Origin: Symbiodinium sp. CCMP2592
Taxonomy: Eukaryota; Sar; Dinophyceae; Suessiales; Symbiodiniaceae
Length of the DNA stretch: 64,000 nt
Assembly: GCA_905221615.1 (NCBI GenBank)
Contig: CAJNDT010001280.1
Location: 738,410-802,409 of the forward strand
Direction of reading: 5' to 3'
Positions 30,689 through 39,942 of this stretch are shown piece after piece. Position numbers and translations under genes: made by a program. The notes beneath the pieces are model-generated. The model was not told the DNA's origin. It was given only the letters and a program-made list of their open reading frames with translations, and ran no database searches. How positions within the stretch are numbered: the first letter of the stretch is position 1; the number at the start of each line of letters is the position of its first letter.

Positions 30689-31847
30689 GCATGCACTCAA
30701 CCTGCAACTTTGGACCGAGGGCGAGTCTACACGGGCTCCAAGGCCTAAACACTAAACCTTAAACACTGAACCGCTCCACTGGAGCTCTCCAACTGTACTG
30801 CAGCTGGAAAAAGGTCTTCAAAAAAGAAACGCACTGAACCGTTTGGGGCCCTGTTAATTTTCTTTAGAAAAGGAGACAACCCTGTGCAGTCATGCTTTTA
30901 GCTATCGCAAGCTTCTTGGTTTCGGGACGTTTGGGTTTTCTGTTGTTTAGGTCTTGCGGGCTAAGGATCCAGTGTAAAATTTAGGGTTTAGGATGCAGGT
31001 TTGCAGAGCTCGTGAATGGTTTGCCGGTGTTTGTTTGGCGGGGTTAGGGTCCGAGTGAACCCGCAACGAGAGGCGCCAGAGTCCTAAGCCTCGGGCAAAG
31101 GCCACCCCAAACCCTTCATCCATACATTTGTTGGTTTTGAGCGTGGGTTTTGGAGTTCCTAGATCGTAACTAAAGTTAAAGTCTTACAAGTCCCAGCCTC
31201 AAACCCGAATTCTAAGCGCATCTATTCATTGATGTCCCAAGAGACATATTCGCTTTGTCACAGTGGCTTTGCGGAATGTTTTCGATGCTGGGGATTCACT
31301 GCGTTCAACTTTAGACTAGACAGTCTATGTTTCAAGACCTTAGGTCTTAAACCCCAACCTGCGTTCCGATGTTCTAGAGCGTGTTGAAGGACAGCAAAGT
31401 TTGTTCCATTCTACAGTTTATAGTGTGCTTGCAGCATTCATGGCCTCGGGTTCAGGTTCGGGGTTTAGAGCGACACAGGCTTCAAAGCCCCAACTCTAAA
31501 CCCCAAGCCCTAGACCTGCATGTGATATACATATCATCTGACCTGCTTTTTCTCCGATGTCAGAAGCCCACCAGTCCCTTATATGTCCTGCGTAAACCAG
31601 ATATACAGAGACTCCCTATGCCCTCGTAAGCCCAGGAAACGATACCTCGGAAAGCGGTTTTGCCGAGTTGCTGCGGGAGAGCTGTGTTCAGAGTCTGGGG
31701 TTTGCGGTTGAGGATTTAAGGATCTAGGTTCGGTTCAATTAGGGTGCAGGGTAGGGTTCTAGAGCCAGCCAAGTGCACAGGGTATCTAAATTAAAGGATC
31801 GGCGGGGGCATTTTGCCAAATGTCCTGATCAAAGCTCAGTAATTCGT

Positions 31848-31950
31848 ATTTAAGTACCTTAACTAAAGAACCTACCGTTTTAAGAATTCTTATAGGGAAA
31901 TCATATTAAGGAACCCTAGAAATGAAGGTTTTTTGGGGTCCAGGTAGGTA
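31848..31950. mobile_element. Fold-back element, family G
   Basis: TACCTTAACTAAAGAACCTACC to TTTTTTGGGGTCCAGGTAGGTA with the AAATCATATTAAGGAACCC centre. Confidence 0.75.
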
Positions 31951-32423
31951 AATTAGTAGGTTAGCTCGAGATATCAGTGGCTTGATTATCCTACTTCTAA
32001 GTCATTACGCCTAACTGTAGTTCACGTACTGTGTCCCATGATCCAGCGAGCAGTGTATCCCTGATTTACATTACAAGCCCAGTTTCCGCAAATGGCCTTC
32101 ATGTCAGCATCTTAGTTACGATCCTTTTTGAGAGGGGCCTTGATAACAATCAAGGCCTACATTATTAGCCTGAACCCGAAACCCTGAGCGCCTAGACCCT
32201 TGCAACACCCTTTCCAGAACCTAGTTAGAACCCCTGGAAACAGAATCTCTGTCAGACAAAGCCATGAATCCCCGTGGAAGGACGAGCCCTAACCCCTACA
32301 TGAACCCCGAACTCTCAACCCTCAAACCTAAACCGTAAACCCTAAACCCTCAACCCTAAACCCTCAACCCTCAAACCTAAACCCTAAACCCTCAACCCTA
32401 AACCCTCAACCCCAAAATCCCAG

Positions 32424-32459
32424 TTCCGGAGCCGGAGGTCCGACTCTTCGGCACAACGC
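32424..32459 (+). CDS. Candidate 12-codon exon, Ser/Arg-rich
   Basis: Acceptor AAAATCCCAG and donor GTAAAT bound FRSRRSDSSAQR in phase 0. It is short, but both sites are good. Confidence 0.35.
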
Positions 32460-32891
32460 GTAAATGCCTTGGACATCACGAACCCCTTTCCCGATGGGTG
32501 TTGACTAGGTAGGCCTTTGGGACATTTTGGATTTTCCCTTATTGGGCTTAATGGGACCCTACTTACGAATATCTTCAGAGGCTTTCAAGGGCCAACCTAG
32601 TTGAGGATTTTGCGGTGTGTGGCATTCGAGGGCTCAGAAGCGCACCTCGATCCTCCAAGTACAGGAAATCCCGGTGAGATGCTCTACACACCCTGAAATC
32701 CCGTTAAGAATTGACCATGCTACGCACAAGTATGTATACAACAAGCTACAACACTGTTCTGTTTTCGTATAGGCCTACTAAGCCTCATGAGCAGTTTTCG
32801 AAACTCCGAAACTACCCCTGTGTAATAGGCTCAATTTTAAAGCAGGGTTCTGGACCTAAACTATATATAGAGCAAACCCCGAACAGAAGGC

Positions 32892-33840
32892 TTGGGAAGG
32901 CACGGCGAATCAAGAAGCTTGGACACTGTCTGCATAGAGTCTAGCTTCGAGGCCATAATAAGTTGCACAGGGCTTGACGCATATTTTACTACAATTCAAA
33001 AAGAGACTTGTAGAAGAGGAGATTCCCTCGTGCAGCCCATCTCAGTGCCTGGCGTATATATCTGCCGGCAGCACTTCAGGTGTCCCTTGCCACCTCCACA
33101 GCCGCCACCATCTGCGCTGGGCGGCAGCGACACCGGAACCCGAAGCGATCCCTTGGAGCAGTGCAACTTGGAGGTTCATGGGTAGTTATAAGTGGGTTAT
33201 AGTTCGGGTCACTGTGATTATGACCCCTGTTACGGGACTTATAATTATAACCCCATTTATAACTACCCAGGGACCTCCAAGAACTCGTTGTACAAGACGC
33301 ACGGGGAGCTCGAAGTCCAGTTCATCTGGCTGCGACCGGAGACGGTTGATGATATAAATCCTGCATTACCCATAATAAGGAATATGCCATAATTCCCATA
33401 ATTTAGGGTCCTTAAGGTAATGCAGGGTTTATATCATCAACCGAGAGCAAGCTTTGGCCTCCTTCGGCCGGATCCCAAGGGACCGTGGCAGGGGTGGATG
33501 CCCGGAGCATGCCCTCAACCGCGCGGGTAGCAATGCACATGTGATGGGAGGCCAAGAGGGGGTTTAAGATTCTTGGGGTAGGGATTCCTTAATATGAACC
33601 CTATTATGGGAACCCTAATCCTAAAAGCCCTTTTGGCCTCGTATGAATATGCGATCAAGACGACGCAGCTTTGCGCCAATCGGAACCATGTTTGCAGACC
33701 TTGAACCTGGTTTAAAACTCTTTAACTCCCGTTTGGAACCATACCCTCCCAAGACTACCACCTTAAATCAGATTGAGAGACCGTCGTCATGCTTCATTGG
33801 CTCAATAACTCCTTTTTTTAGCCCCAAACCGCAAACCTCA
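32892..33840 (+). CDS. Gene with four exon pieces split by elements I, H and Q
   Basis: Piece 1 (about 33020-33173) reads VPGVYICRQHFRCPLPPP and ends in phase 0 at GTTCATGG. Piece 2 (33282-33344) is exactly 21 codons, including NSLYKTHGELEVQFIWLRPE, and ends in phase 0 at GTTGATGA. Piece 3 (33446-33540) reads SKLWPPSAGSQGTVAGVDAR and ends in phase 2 at GTGATGGG. Piece 4 (33660 onward) resumes in phase 2 as RRSFAPIGTMFADLEPGLKL. The intervals of 108, 101 and 119 bp are each one fold-back element. The product is not recognised. At the first junction an alternative acceptor at 33270 gives an Arg/Ser-rich reading that looks less likely. Confidence 0.55.
33167..33281. mobile_element. Family I element forming a likely intron
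   Basis: CTTGGAGGTTCATGGGTAGT to ACTACCCAGGGACCTCCAAG, flanked by AA on both sides. GT at 33174 and AG at 33281 lie inside the arms. Confidence 0.8.
33343..33445. mobile_element. Family H element forming a likely intron
   Basis: CGGTTGATGATATAAATCC to GGGTTTATATCATCAACCG, with AGA beside both ends. GT at 33345 is in the left arm. The AG is made by the right flank. Confidence 0.8.
33549..33659. mobile_element. Family Q element within a likely intron
   Basis: GAGGCCAAGAGGGGGTTTAAG is loosely inverted as AAAGCCCTTTTGGCCTC. A reverse-oriented copy lies at 39761. GT at 33541 and AG at 33659 lie just outside the arms. Confidence 0.6.
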
Positions 33841-33899
33841 AACCCGAAGCCCTAAACCCAAACCCCCCTCAAACCTGGAGCCCTAAACCCAACCCCCTC

Positions 33900-34000
33900 C
33901 CGCACGGTCCCCAAAACTGCCGCCCACCAGGACCTTTCTCTGACGCCCCCGCCAGGGCAGCCCGCGAATCCGCCTGGGCAACTTGGCGAAGGGGGCCGTT
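33900..34000 (+). CDS. Candidate exon, Pro/Gly-rich
   Basis: The frame reads TVPKTAAHQDLSLTPPPGQP and continues through NPPGQLGEGGR. CACCAG in the middle could be an acceptor. Confidence 0.4.
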
Positions 34001-34011
34001 TAGGGTTTATA

Positions 34012-34096
34012 GGGTCCTTAACCCCAAAGAACCTACCTTTTTAAGGATTCTGAGAAGGAAGTCATATTAAGGAACCCTAAAATGAAGGTTGCTTAG
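34012..34096. mobile_element. Fold-back element, family G (right end lost)
   Basis: AACCCCAAAGAACCTACC with GGAAGTCATATTAAGGAACC matches family G. The right arm is degraded. Confidence 0.6.
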
Positions 34097-34526
34097 CTTA
34101 GGCCGTTTAGGGTTTGCAGTAGGGTTTTGGGTTGAGGCCGTGTGTTGGCCGTTTAGGCTGCAGAGTCTAGGGTTTGCATAGGGCCGTGTGGGGTTTGGGT
34201 CTGGGGTTTGGGGCCGTTTAGGGTTTTAGAGTTTCTAGTTTGATGAATTGCTAGGGTTTGTGCTTTGATGAGGGGAGCTCTGGCATCTTTAAAGTAGTGC
34301 TTTAACTATGGGGCTTGCTTTACTGTTAGGGATTTGCTGGGCTTGTTAAGGGTTTGTGTTGTACGCTTTTACTGGGGTGTTATACACTTTTGAATACAGT
34401 AGTCTCTTCGAAGGTCGCAATCCCCAAACCCTAAACCCGGACCCCTTAACCCCTAACCCCCTTACCCTACAGGGTTCAAAAAACAATCCTTTCTGAAAAC
34501 ACTCTTCTGTTATTTTTGAAAATTCT

Positions 34527-34646
34527 CTGACCCAACGGAACCCGAGCCCAGGCAGCCCTCGCAGCTGAGCGACTCCCCGACCTTGTGCGCGTACATTTCG
34601 GACCAAGACCGTCGCGCTTCCGACAGCTCGGGGCCCACCCTGTTTT
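34527..34646 (+). CDS. Candidate exon island, two open frames
   Basis: One frame reads QPSQLSDSPTLCAYISDQDR and ends at TAA. Another after GAGCCCAG reads ALAAERLPDLVRVHFGPRPS. Both are plausible proteins. A minus-strand frame is also open. Confidence 0.35.
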
Positions 34647-34925
34647 AAGGGTGTCTGATAAGGTTGAGGGGTTACGGATGTTTAGGGGTTAAGGTTGTCA
34701 AAATTGTCATAGATGGGCTTGTTATAGGTTTTTATGAGTTCTTACAGGATCAAATAGGGTTGCTACAGGTTTTATGAGCAGGGCATCCTTAACATGACCT
34801 GCAAGAGTGCTTACAGGGCTTCATAATTCGGGTTTGAGGTTGAAGGACCCGGTTTGTTGGCTGATCTTGAGCTTTGGCCCTTCTGTTTGGCATTTGGGGT
34901 TTGGGTTCCCGGCCCTTACATTGCA

Positions 34926-34996
34926 CCCTAAATAGTAGGATCCTTAATTTAAAGGACCCCAAAATACGGTACCCCTAATTCTCGGAAACTCCCAAA
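34926..34996. mobile_element. Fold-back element, family B (half copy)
   Basis: AATAGTAGGATCCTTAATTT to TTCTCGGAAACTCCC. It ends directly before the ATG at 34997. Confidence 0.6.
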
Positions 34997-35375
34997 ATGG
35001 CGTTTCGCGATCGTTGGCTTTCTTACTCTTTTGCCGGCGGTTCCTTCGTTCTTTTGGCAGTCTTAGGCTCTCTGTAGGTACTGCCCCCTTACAGTAAGAG
35101 TCTATAAGTAGGGCTACTATTCAGGTCCCAATATATCTATATTACGAAGCCTATTCAGCCAGAGAGCCCAATACCCCTTAATTAAGGAATATGGCTTAAA
35201 TTATATAGGGCTTCATATTATGATTTAAGCTATATTCCTTAATTAAGGGATACTGGGCTCTCTGGGCAACTATTACACTGAGTGGGGGCCGTACCCAAGG
35301 CTCTCCTCGTTTTCCGGGGCTCTCGTTCTTGTGATCATAGGCTTCTTGGGCTTTCGGGCTCATGTTTTATCGTGA
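34997..35375 (+). CDS. Small two-exon membrane protein, intron made of M with nested F
   Basis: Exon 1 (34997-35073) starts MAFRDRWLSYSFAGGSFVLL and ends at GTAGGT in phase 2. Exon 2 (35300-35375) starts after CCCAAG and continues as LSSFSGALVLVIIGFLGFRA to TGA. The product is about 51 residues with two hydrophobic stretches (roughly residues 13-25 and 30-42), so it is probably an inner or organelle membrane microprotein or the start of a larger one. The 226-bp intron is a family M element holding a complete family F element. The family is not recognised. Confidence 0.55.
35077..35298. mobile_element. Family M element with nested family F
   Basis: M arms GGTACTGCCCCCTTACAGTA and CACTGAGTGGGGGCCGTACC flank an F unit at 35156-35269 (CCAGAGAGCCCAATA arms). 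Relative to the copy at 39073, M here is in the opposite orientation. Confidence 0.8.
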
Positions 35376-35671
35376 TCTTGGGCTGTGTTCGTTCTGCCGG
35401 ATTGTCTTTGTATTTTCTTGAACTGTTTTAGTGTTATTTGTTCGTGATCTTGCTGTTTGTTGTATGCTGTTTTGGCTTTCGGGTTTAGGGCTAGTGGCTG
35501 CTATTGGGGTTGTCGGACTCTTGTGAAATGGCTTCCGGTTGTTGCGTGGGGGAGAAAGCACTCCGTCGCTCGAAATTCAAACCCGGTTTCAGAGTGTGTG
35601 GGTTTAGGGTCGGTTAGGGCTCTGAAGGTTTAAATATGTAGTGTTAATGGCATTAGAGCTGTGAGTGTAGG

Positions 35672-35814
35672 GTTCATGGTACCTTCGGAGTGTTCGCAGA
35701 GTTTGAACAACTCAAGGATCACAGTAGCAAGTTGCCTTCAAGAAGCTACTTCAGCACCATTCTGAATGCTGCTCTTCTGTTGACTGTCATAAGCCTGCGA
35801 AGAATAATTACTCG
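35672..35814 (+). CDS. Candidate terminal exon, hydrophobic C-terminus
   Basis: The frame reads HGTFGVFAEFEQLKDHSS and then YFSTILNAALLLTVISLRR to TGA. TGTAG is the likely acceptor. It could end in a membrane anchor. Confidence 0.45.
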
Positions 35815-35829
35815 GACATGAACGGTGGT

Positions 35830-36180
35830 GTCGGCGGCTGACCGAAGTCTGTGACGACTCTGTGATGATGATCCCCTAACACGGAAACGACCAGCAACTG
35901 TAAAGCCGCAAAGACCGCAAAGCCAAAACCTGCTTGAGCCGTCATTGCTTGGAGGTTCATGGGCAATTAGTTATAAGTCGGGTTATAATTAGGGTAGCTA
36001 TGGTTATAAGGGGTTAGGGGGCTTTATAACCCCATTCATATATTATAGCTACCCATGAACCTCCAAGTACGGGCGATGAACTCTGCTCCGCCCAAGCCAC
36101 CACCCTCGGAGCTGGTCTCAGAACAGACCCCACGAATCCGGGAGGAGCACTTTATAAGTTGGGTTCCTGTTTGGTGCTAG
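35830..36180 (+). CDS. Two candidate exons split by a family I element
   Basis: The first piece (to 35954) reads RKRPATVKPQRPQSQNLLEP and ends in phase 1 at GTTCATGG. The second (from 36068) resumes in phase as VRAMNSAPPKPPPSELVSEQ and continues TPRIREEHFISW to TAG. The 113-bp interval is a family I element. The product is Pro- and Lys-rich at the start, function unknown. Confidence 0.5.
35949..36067. mobile_element. Family I element forming a likely intron
   Basis: CTTGGAGGTTCATGGGCAAT to AGCTACCCATGAACCTCCAAG. GT at 35955 and AG at 36067 use the same positions in the arms as the copy at 33167. Confidence 0.85.
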
Positions 36181-36429
36181 TGCCATTCTTTCCCTGAAAG
36201 CCAGGCATGACACTCTGAACAGCGAGTCGGGTACTGTCAGCTAAACGGCTTTATACGGAGCTTCACGAGATGTTAGGGAACTCAGCTTAAAGTTACCATA
36301 GTCATGTCCCCCCCCACTTTCAGGGCCTTATATCACACCATGAAGCAAACAGTTTGAATGTTCAGGTCCCCGTCAAAACACCGCGGAACCCGTGTATTGA
36401 ACCCTTGAAAGGCAAAAACCGAAACCTAC

Positions 36430-36512
36430 CCCCGTTCGGCCGAGATTCCCGAAACTTCCTTCGACAGCGCTCGAGCGGGGAGGCGGATGGGGAACCATGG
36501 GCTCCTTTTTAG
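36430..36512 (+). CDS. Candidate exon, unknown product
   Basis: The frame reads GRDSRNFLRQRSSGEADGEP and then stops. Confidence 0.35.
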
Positions 36513-36660
36513 CAGGGGTAGCTTCTTTATCGGGCTCCTAAAGTTTATAGCTTCTGTATAGGGCTTTTAGGGTTTCTTAGGATTTTACAAAGTCTTCAGA
36601 AGGCGAGTTGAGGAGTTCGGAGCGGTTCAGAGAGGGTTTCAAGATGTTGCTGCAGTTGCC

Positions 36661-36960
36661 CATTTACCGGGCGCTGAACGCTGTGGCTTTAAGGACCCTA
36701 AACTATAGGACTTATGGTATATTCCTTACTATGGGTCATGCAGGATGACTAAACGCTGTGGCTTACAATGAGGGGCACCTGAGTTGCAGGGCCAGGGTCC
36801 TTACGGTTGATGATATAAATCCTGCATTACCTTAAGGACCCTAAGCTATAGGAAATTATGGTATATTCCTTATTATGGGTCATGCAGGATTTATATCATC
36901 AGCCGTTATGATGAGGATCGGATCTTGCTATTCAGGGCTGTTGCGTGTGATCAAGCTTCG
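36661..36960 (+). CDS. Coding island interrupted by two family H sequences
   Basis: After GCTGCAG the frame reads LPIYRALNAVA. An H-derived insert with 13-bp flanking repeats follows, then the frame continues YNEGHLSCRARVL up to a full H element at 36803-36907. Beyond it, IGSCYSGLLRVIKLRG is open. The full H has TTA beside both ends. The first insert is not spliceable by any GT-AG pair I can find, so this copy may be damaged. Confidence 0.4.
36803..36907. mobile_element. Fold-back element, family H
   Basis: CGGTTGATGATATAAATCC to GGATTTATATCATCAGCCG with a TTA duplication. Confidence 0.9.
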
Positions 36961-37284
36961 GGGCTTGAGGGTTCACGCCTGAAAGGAGCTTGGGGGGCGG
37001 GTTTTCTGGATCAGGAAGGTTTGAGGGAATTGAGGTTTTGAGGCTTTGAGGGTTTAAGGTTTGGGGTTGGGGTTCAGGATTTGGGATATCGGGTTTAATG
37101 GGAGGGCTTTCGGGTGTGGGTCTGGCATTATGGTCCTATTGGCTTTGGGCTTTACTGTATCTCCCGAAGTACTCATATGAGAAGGTCACACCTACCACAT
37201 TTCGTTACGGCAACCTGTGAAATGCTCCTGTGAAAGCTTGGTCACTTCCTAATCCCGAGCAGCGCCCTTTTGCTGGTCCTTCAG

Positions 37285-37535
37285 ACAATATGGGGCTACT
37301 ACTAGAAAGAAATCCAAGTTTCGAGCAGCCCTTGTTCTAGTTCTTGGTGACTTTCGGGTCTATGGGTTTACCTATAGTCTCCATTGTAGTTCCTTGTATC
37401 GGTTTACCAAAATCTCTATTATAGGGTCCTAACCATAAAATTGGATAACCAAAACAAGGAGCTACAATGGAGACTATAGGTAGAGTCCATTTTGTTCCGG
37501 AGAGTTGCAGGGTGGAGGGTTCATTCTGGCTTTAG
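37285..37535 (+). CDS. Two candidate exons split by a family N element
   Basis: Exon 37285-37365 reads KKSKFRAALVLVLGDFRVYG and ends at GTTTACC. Exon 37484-37535 starts after ATAGGTAG and continues in frame as VHFVPESCRVEGSFWL to TAG. The 118-bp interval is a family N element. Function unknown. Confidence 0.5.
37368..37483. mobile_element. Family N element forming a likely intron
   Basis: ACCTATAGTCTCCATTGTAG and its exact complement at the right end. A second copy lies at 39640. Confidence 0.85.
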
Positions 37536-37740
37536 GGTTTATGGGTCTTGTCATGGCCCTTTCTCCATGTCCCATCATGCTCATGTAGGCTGCAATGGAG
37601 GGTAGATGGGGTGTCGTTCGTGTTGTCGGCTTCTGCTTTGGTTCGGGCTTAGGATTTGAGACTCCTAAACCCCAAACCCAAAACCCTAAATACCCTAAAC
37701 CCGAACAAAAGACCCCTAAACCTTTGGATTTGGGTTTCAG

Positions 37741-38025
37741 CCTCTTGGGTTCTAACGCTTGGGCTCCAGAGTCTTCGGGCTTCACGGATCTGCGTCGGGC
37801 TGGCCTTCGTCGACCGTTGCAGGGTTCGTCACTTCGGGGGTTTCGGGGTTCCAAGCCGGATGGGGGTCGTCCTACGGTTGATGATATAAATCCTGCATTA
37901 CCTTAAGGACCCTAAACTATGGGAATTATGGTGTGCTCCTTATTATGGGTAATGCAGGATTTGTATCATCAACCGTAGGTGGTATTAGGGAGACCCCTTA
38001 AAGGGGACCCATCTTAATGCCACTT
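37741..38025 (+). CDS. Candidate exons around a family H element
   Basis: Exon 37741-37876 follows GGGTTTCAG and reads SNAWAPESSGFTDLRRAGLR and SLRGFRGSKPDGGRPT, ending in phase 0 at GTTGATGA. From 37979 the frame stays open as VVLGRPLKGDPS to TAA, but that piece is itself a 50-bp palindrome (37976-38025), so it may not be real coding sequence. Confidence 0.4.
37874..37978. mobile_element. Family H element forming a likely intron
   Basis: CGGTTGATGATATAAATCC to GGATTTGTATCATCAACCG with TA on both sides. The right TA plus the following G makes the AG. Confidence 0.85.
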
Positions 38026-38256
38026 CTGGCTCTCTTTTGAGAGGGTCTATATCCCCAAAACTCCCCGAAATCCTAACTCCTAGATCACATCCGACTGTGA
38101 GAGGTCAGAGGAGGCTTCTTCTGTAGGGCTCAATAGGATCCAGAGTTTTTTTTTCGGACGGTTGCCTGTTTGTTTATTTCTGATGTCTTCATAGCAGCGC
38201 AGATTTGCATCTTGTAATTTCCCGCGTGAGCCGCTTGTCCAACATGTAATTTCTTA

Positions 38257-38352
38257 GTGGTCGAGTAGGTGACCTTTATCCTTTTGGGGTTAATATAATC
38301 ATAAAATTAGAAAGGTTAACCTTTTTTGGGCTAGGATACTCAGAATTATGTA
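38257..38352. mobile_element. Fold-back element, family O
   Basis: GTCGAGTAGGTGACCTTTAT to AAAGGTTAACCTTTTTTGGG. Second copy of the element in the phosphatase intron. Confidence 0.7.
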
Positions 38353-38362
38353 GGCTGAAGCA

Positions 38363-38600
38363 TTGCACCACGGCCCATCTCGCTCTAGCCGCTCTCAAAA
38401 AAGTACTGCAACCCTAGATGCATCTACACCACAGAAAAATTCCATCCAACCCACCACCAAACACTGCAAACAACCACAGAGCACAATAACAGCACACGCA
38501 AGCCCTTTAACAAGACACCCAACACTTATAAATAAACAAAGCACCATTTACAAACAGCCTTGCCTAATTCCAATCCGCAACGCCTCTATATACCCAGGGT
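38363..38600 (+). CDS. Weak ORF, Ser/Thr/Gln-rich
   Basis: An open frame reads RSSRSQKSTATLDASTPQKN and continues in low-complexity style. It may be the 5' part of the gene at 38613, but the evidence is poor. Confidence 0.2.
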
Positions 38601-38612
38601 GTCACTTCGGAG

Positions 38613-38768
38613 AACAGCGCCCAAGAAGTCAGGCAGCGGTTTCGGGTAAGGGGTTAAGGTTTTCAGGATTTTTAGGGTTTCGGGTTTTTAAACCCACCTT
38701 TGCTGCAGGATCTTGGTGCAAATCCTTTAGTGGAAGTTGTACGAACCTTACAAAAGACCAGTACTTGA
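38613..38768 (+). CDS. Two candidate exons with consensus splice sites
   Basis: Exon 38613-38645 is 11 codons (NSAQEVRQRFR) and ends at GTAAGG. Exon 38709-38768 follows TTTGCTGCAG and reads DLGANPLVEVVRTLQKTST to TGA. Both are phase 0. The intron is heptamer-rich. Function unknown. Confidence 0.55.
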
Positions 38769-38984
38769 TGGCAGGTTAACGTAAGCCTCTTTATCTTAGG
38801 ACAGTGTGCCGGGAGCTTCGCCGGTATCAGGGTAGAGACTCCTAATGATTCGCAAAATAACAGCAACACTACTAGTAATAGTACAGTAGTAATGATGCCA
38901 GTTAGCAACAATAGCAACCACAAAGATGCCAATAGCAACAATTAGAATAAATACTAATGATAAGACTAATTACGACTATTACTA

Positions 38985-39321
38985 CAATGAAGACTCCCTC
39001 CCTGAGCACGGTTGTTGGAGTCTCCCGCTTTTCGACAGCTTCAGCAAGGGCCTTGCTTGCGGACCTTTTCCGGTACTTGGCTACGGCCCCCACTCAGTGA
39101 TAGTTGAAAATATTCATAAGATAGAGATATTAGGACCTCAATCTTAGTAGTATCCCTATTATAGACTCTTACTCTATGGGGGGCAGTACCTAATACAGTC
39201 CAGTATGCCTTCGGTCTCGCAAGTACATTGGTCTGAGAAAGTCGGAACTGCAGACTATCTTCGTGACGCCCGAAACGGTCATCGGGTGCTGAGTATGCGG
39301 CAGAGCTTCAGCTTTTTCTGA
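38985..39321 (+). CDS. Two candidate exons split by a family M element
   Basis: Exon 1 (to 39072) reads EHGCWSLPLFDSFSKGLACG and ends in phase 0 at GTACTTGG. Exon 2 (39199-39321) starts after TAATACAG and reads MPSVSQVHWSEKVGTADYLR, then ARNGHRVLSMRQSF, to TGA. The 126-bp interval is family M in the opposite orientation to 35077. A minus-strand frame over exon 1 (KYRKRSASKALAEAVEK) is the main alternative. Confidence 0.45.
39073..39198. mobile_element. Family M element forming a likely intron
   Basis: TACGGCCCCCACTCAGTGAT to GGGGGGCAGTACC. GT and AG lie just at or outside the arms. Confidence 0.75.
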
Positions 39322-39489
39322 TGAGTCTCCTTCCAACCCTACACGCTGAATCCCCAAACCCTGAGTGCTAATGGGGGTGTCGAACCTTCCAGCACTTAGC
39401 ATCTTCTGCGGTCGTTTCGGTTTAGGGTTGGGGGTTCAGGGTTGTTTGGACGGAGGAGCCATTCAGTGTCCCTTCTGAGGTTTCCCAAA

Positions 39490-39565
39490 AGTCGGCGCCC
39501 TCACGAACAAGGGTCAATTTGGAGAACTACCCATTTGTGGATTAGCAAAGAGGCCTGAGTAATTG
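39490..39565 (+). CDS. Candidate exon, two frames
   Basis: One frame reads VGALTNKGQFGELPICGLAK, the other SAPSRTRVNLENYPFVD. It is followed by a worn A-type remnant. Confidence 0.35.
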
Positions 39566-39639
39566 GCAATATTTAGTTCCCGAGATTTCCTGATGAGAAG
39601 TCTACGGGAATATATCACCCAAGAAACCTTGTTCTATAT

Positions 39640-39752
39640 CTATAGTCTCCATTGTAGTTCCATTTTCTGGTTAACCAGTTTTATGGTTAGGAACCTATAA
39701 TAGAGATTTTGGTTACCCAAAGAAAAGCAACTACAATGGAGAGTATAGGTAG
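39640..39752. mobile_element. Fold-back element, family N
   Basis: CTATAGTCTCCATTGTAGTT to AACTACAATGGAGAGTATAG. The flanks are not clearly coding. Confidence 0.85.
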
Positions 39753-39760
39753 TTACTAAG

Positions 39761-39845
39761 GCAGGGATTAGAGTTCCCATATTTGGGTTCATACTAAGGA
39801 ATCTCTACCCCAAGAATCTTAAACCCCCCTTGTGGCCTCCCATCA
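39761..39845. mobile_element. Fold-back element, family Q, reverse copy
   Basis: Reverse complement of the Q copy at 33549. CCCCAAGAATCTTAAACCCC and GTGGCCTCCCATC are shared. Confidence 0.75.
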
Positions 39846-39942
39846 AACATGAACACTAAACTTCCTAAACCATGGCAAACCCTGATTTTTGACAGATCCC
39901 TTCATCAGATCCTTCTAGAGCTCCCACAAGACCCTCTACTGT

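Larger units (their letters stand above)
28300..32420. other. Long gene-poor stretch with fold-back elements
   Basis: Apart from the elements listed here, only weak islands are visible. An example is 30144-30187, open with a GCCTGG/GTATGC donor. Heptamer runs are at 28390-28480, 29490-29575 and 32290-32410, and a TG run is at 29118-29135. Confidence 0.45.

Noticed and set aside
37976-38025. Exon after the family H element at 37874
   Set aside because: The open frame is short and the DNA is itself a palindrome, so coding there is doubtful; kept only as part of a low-confidence call.
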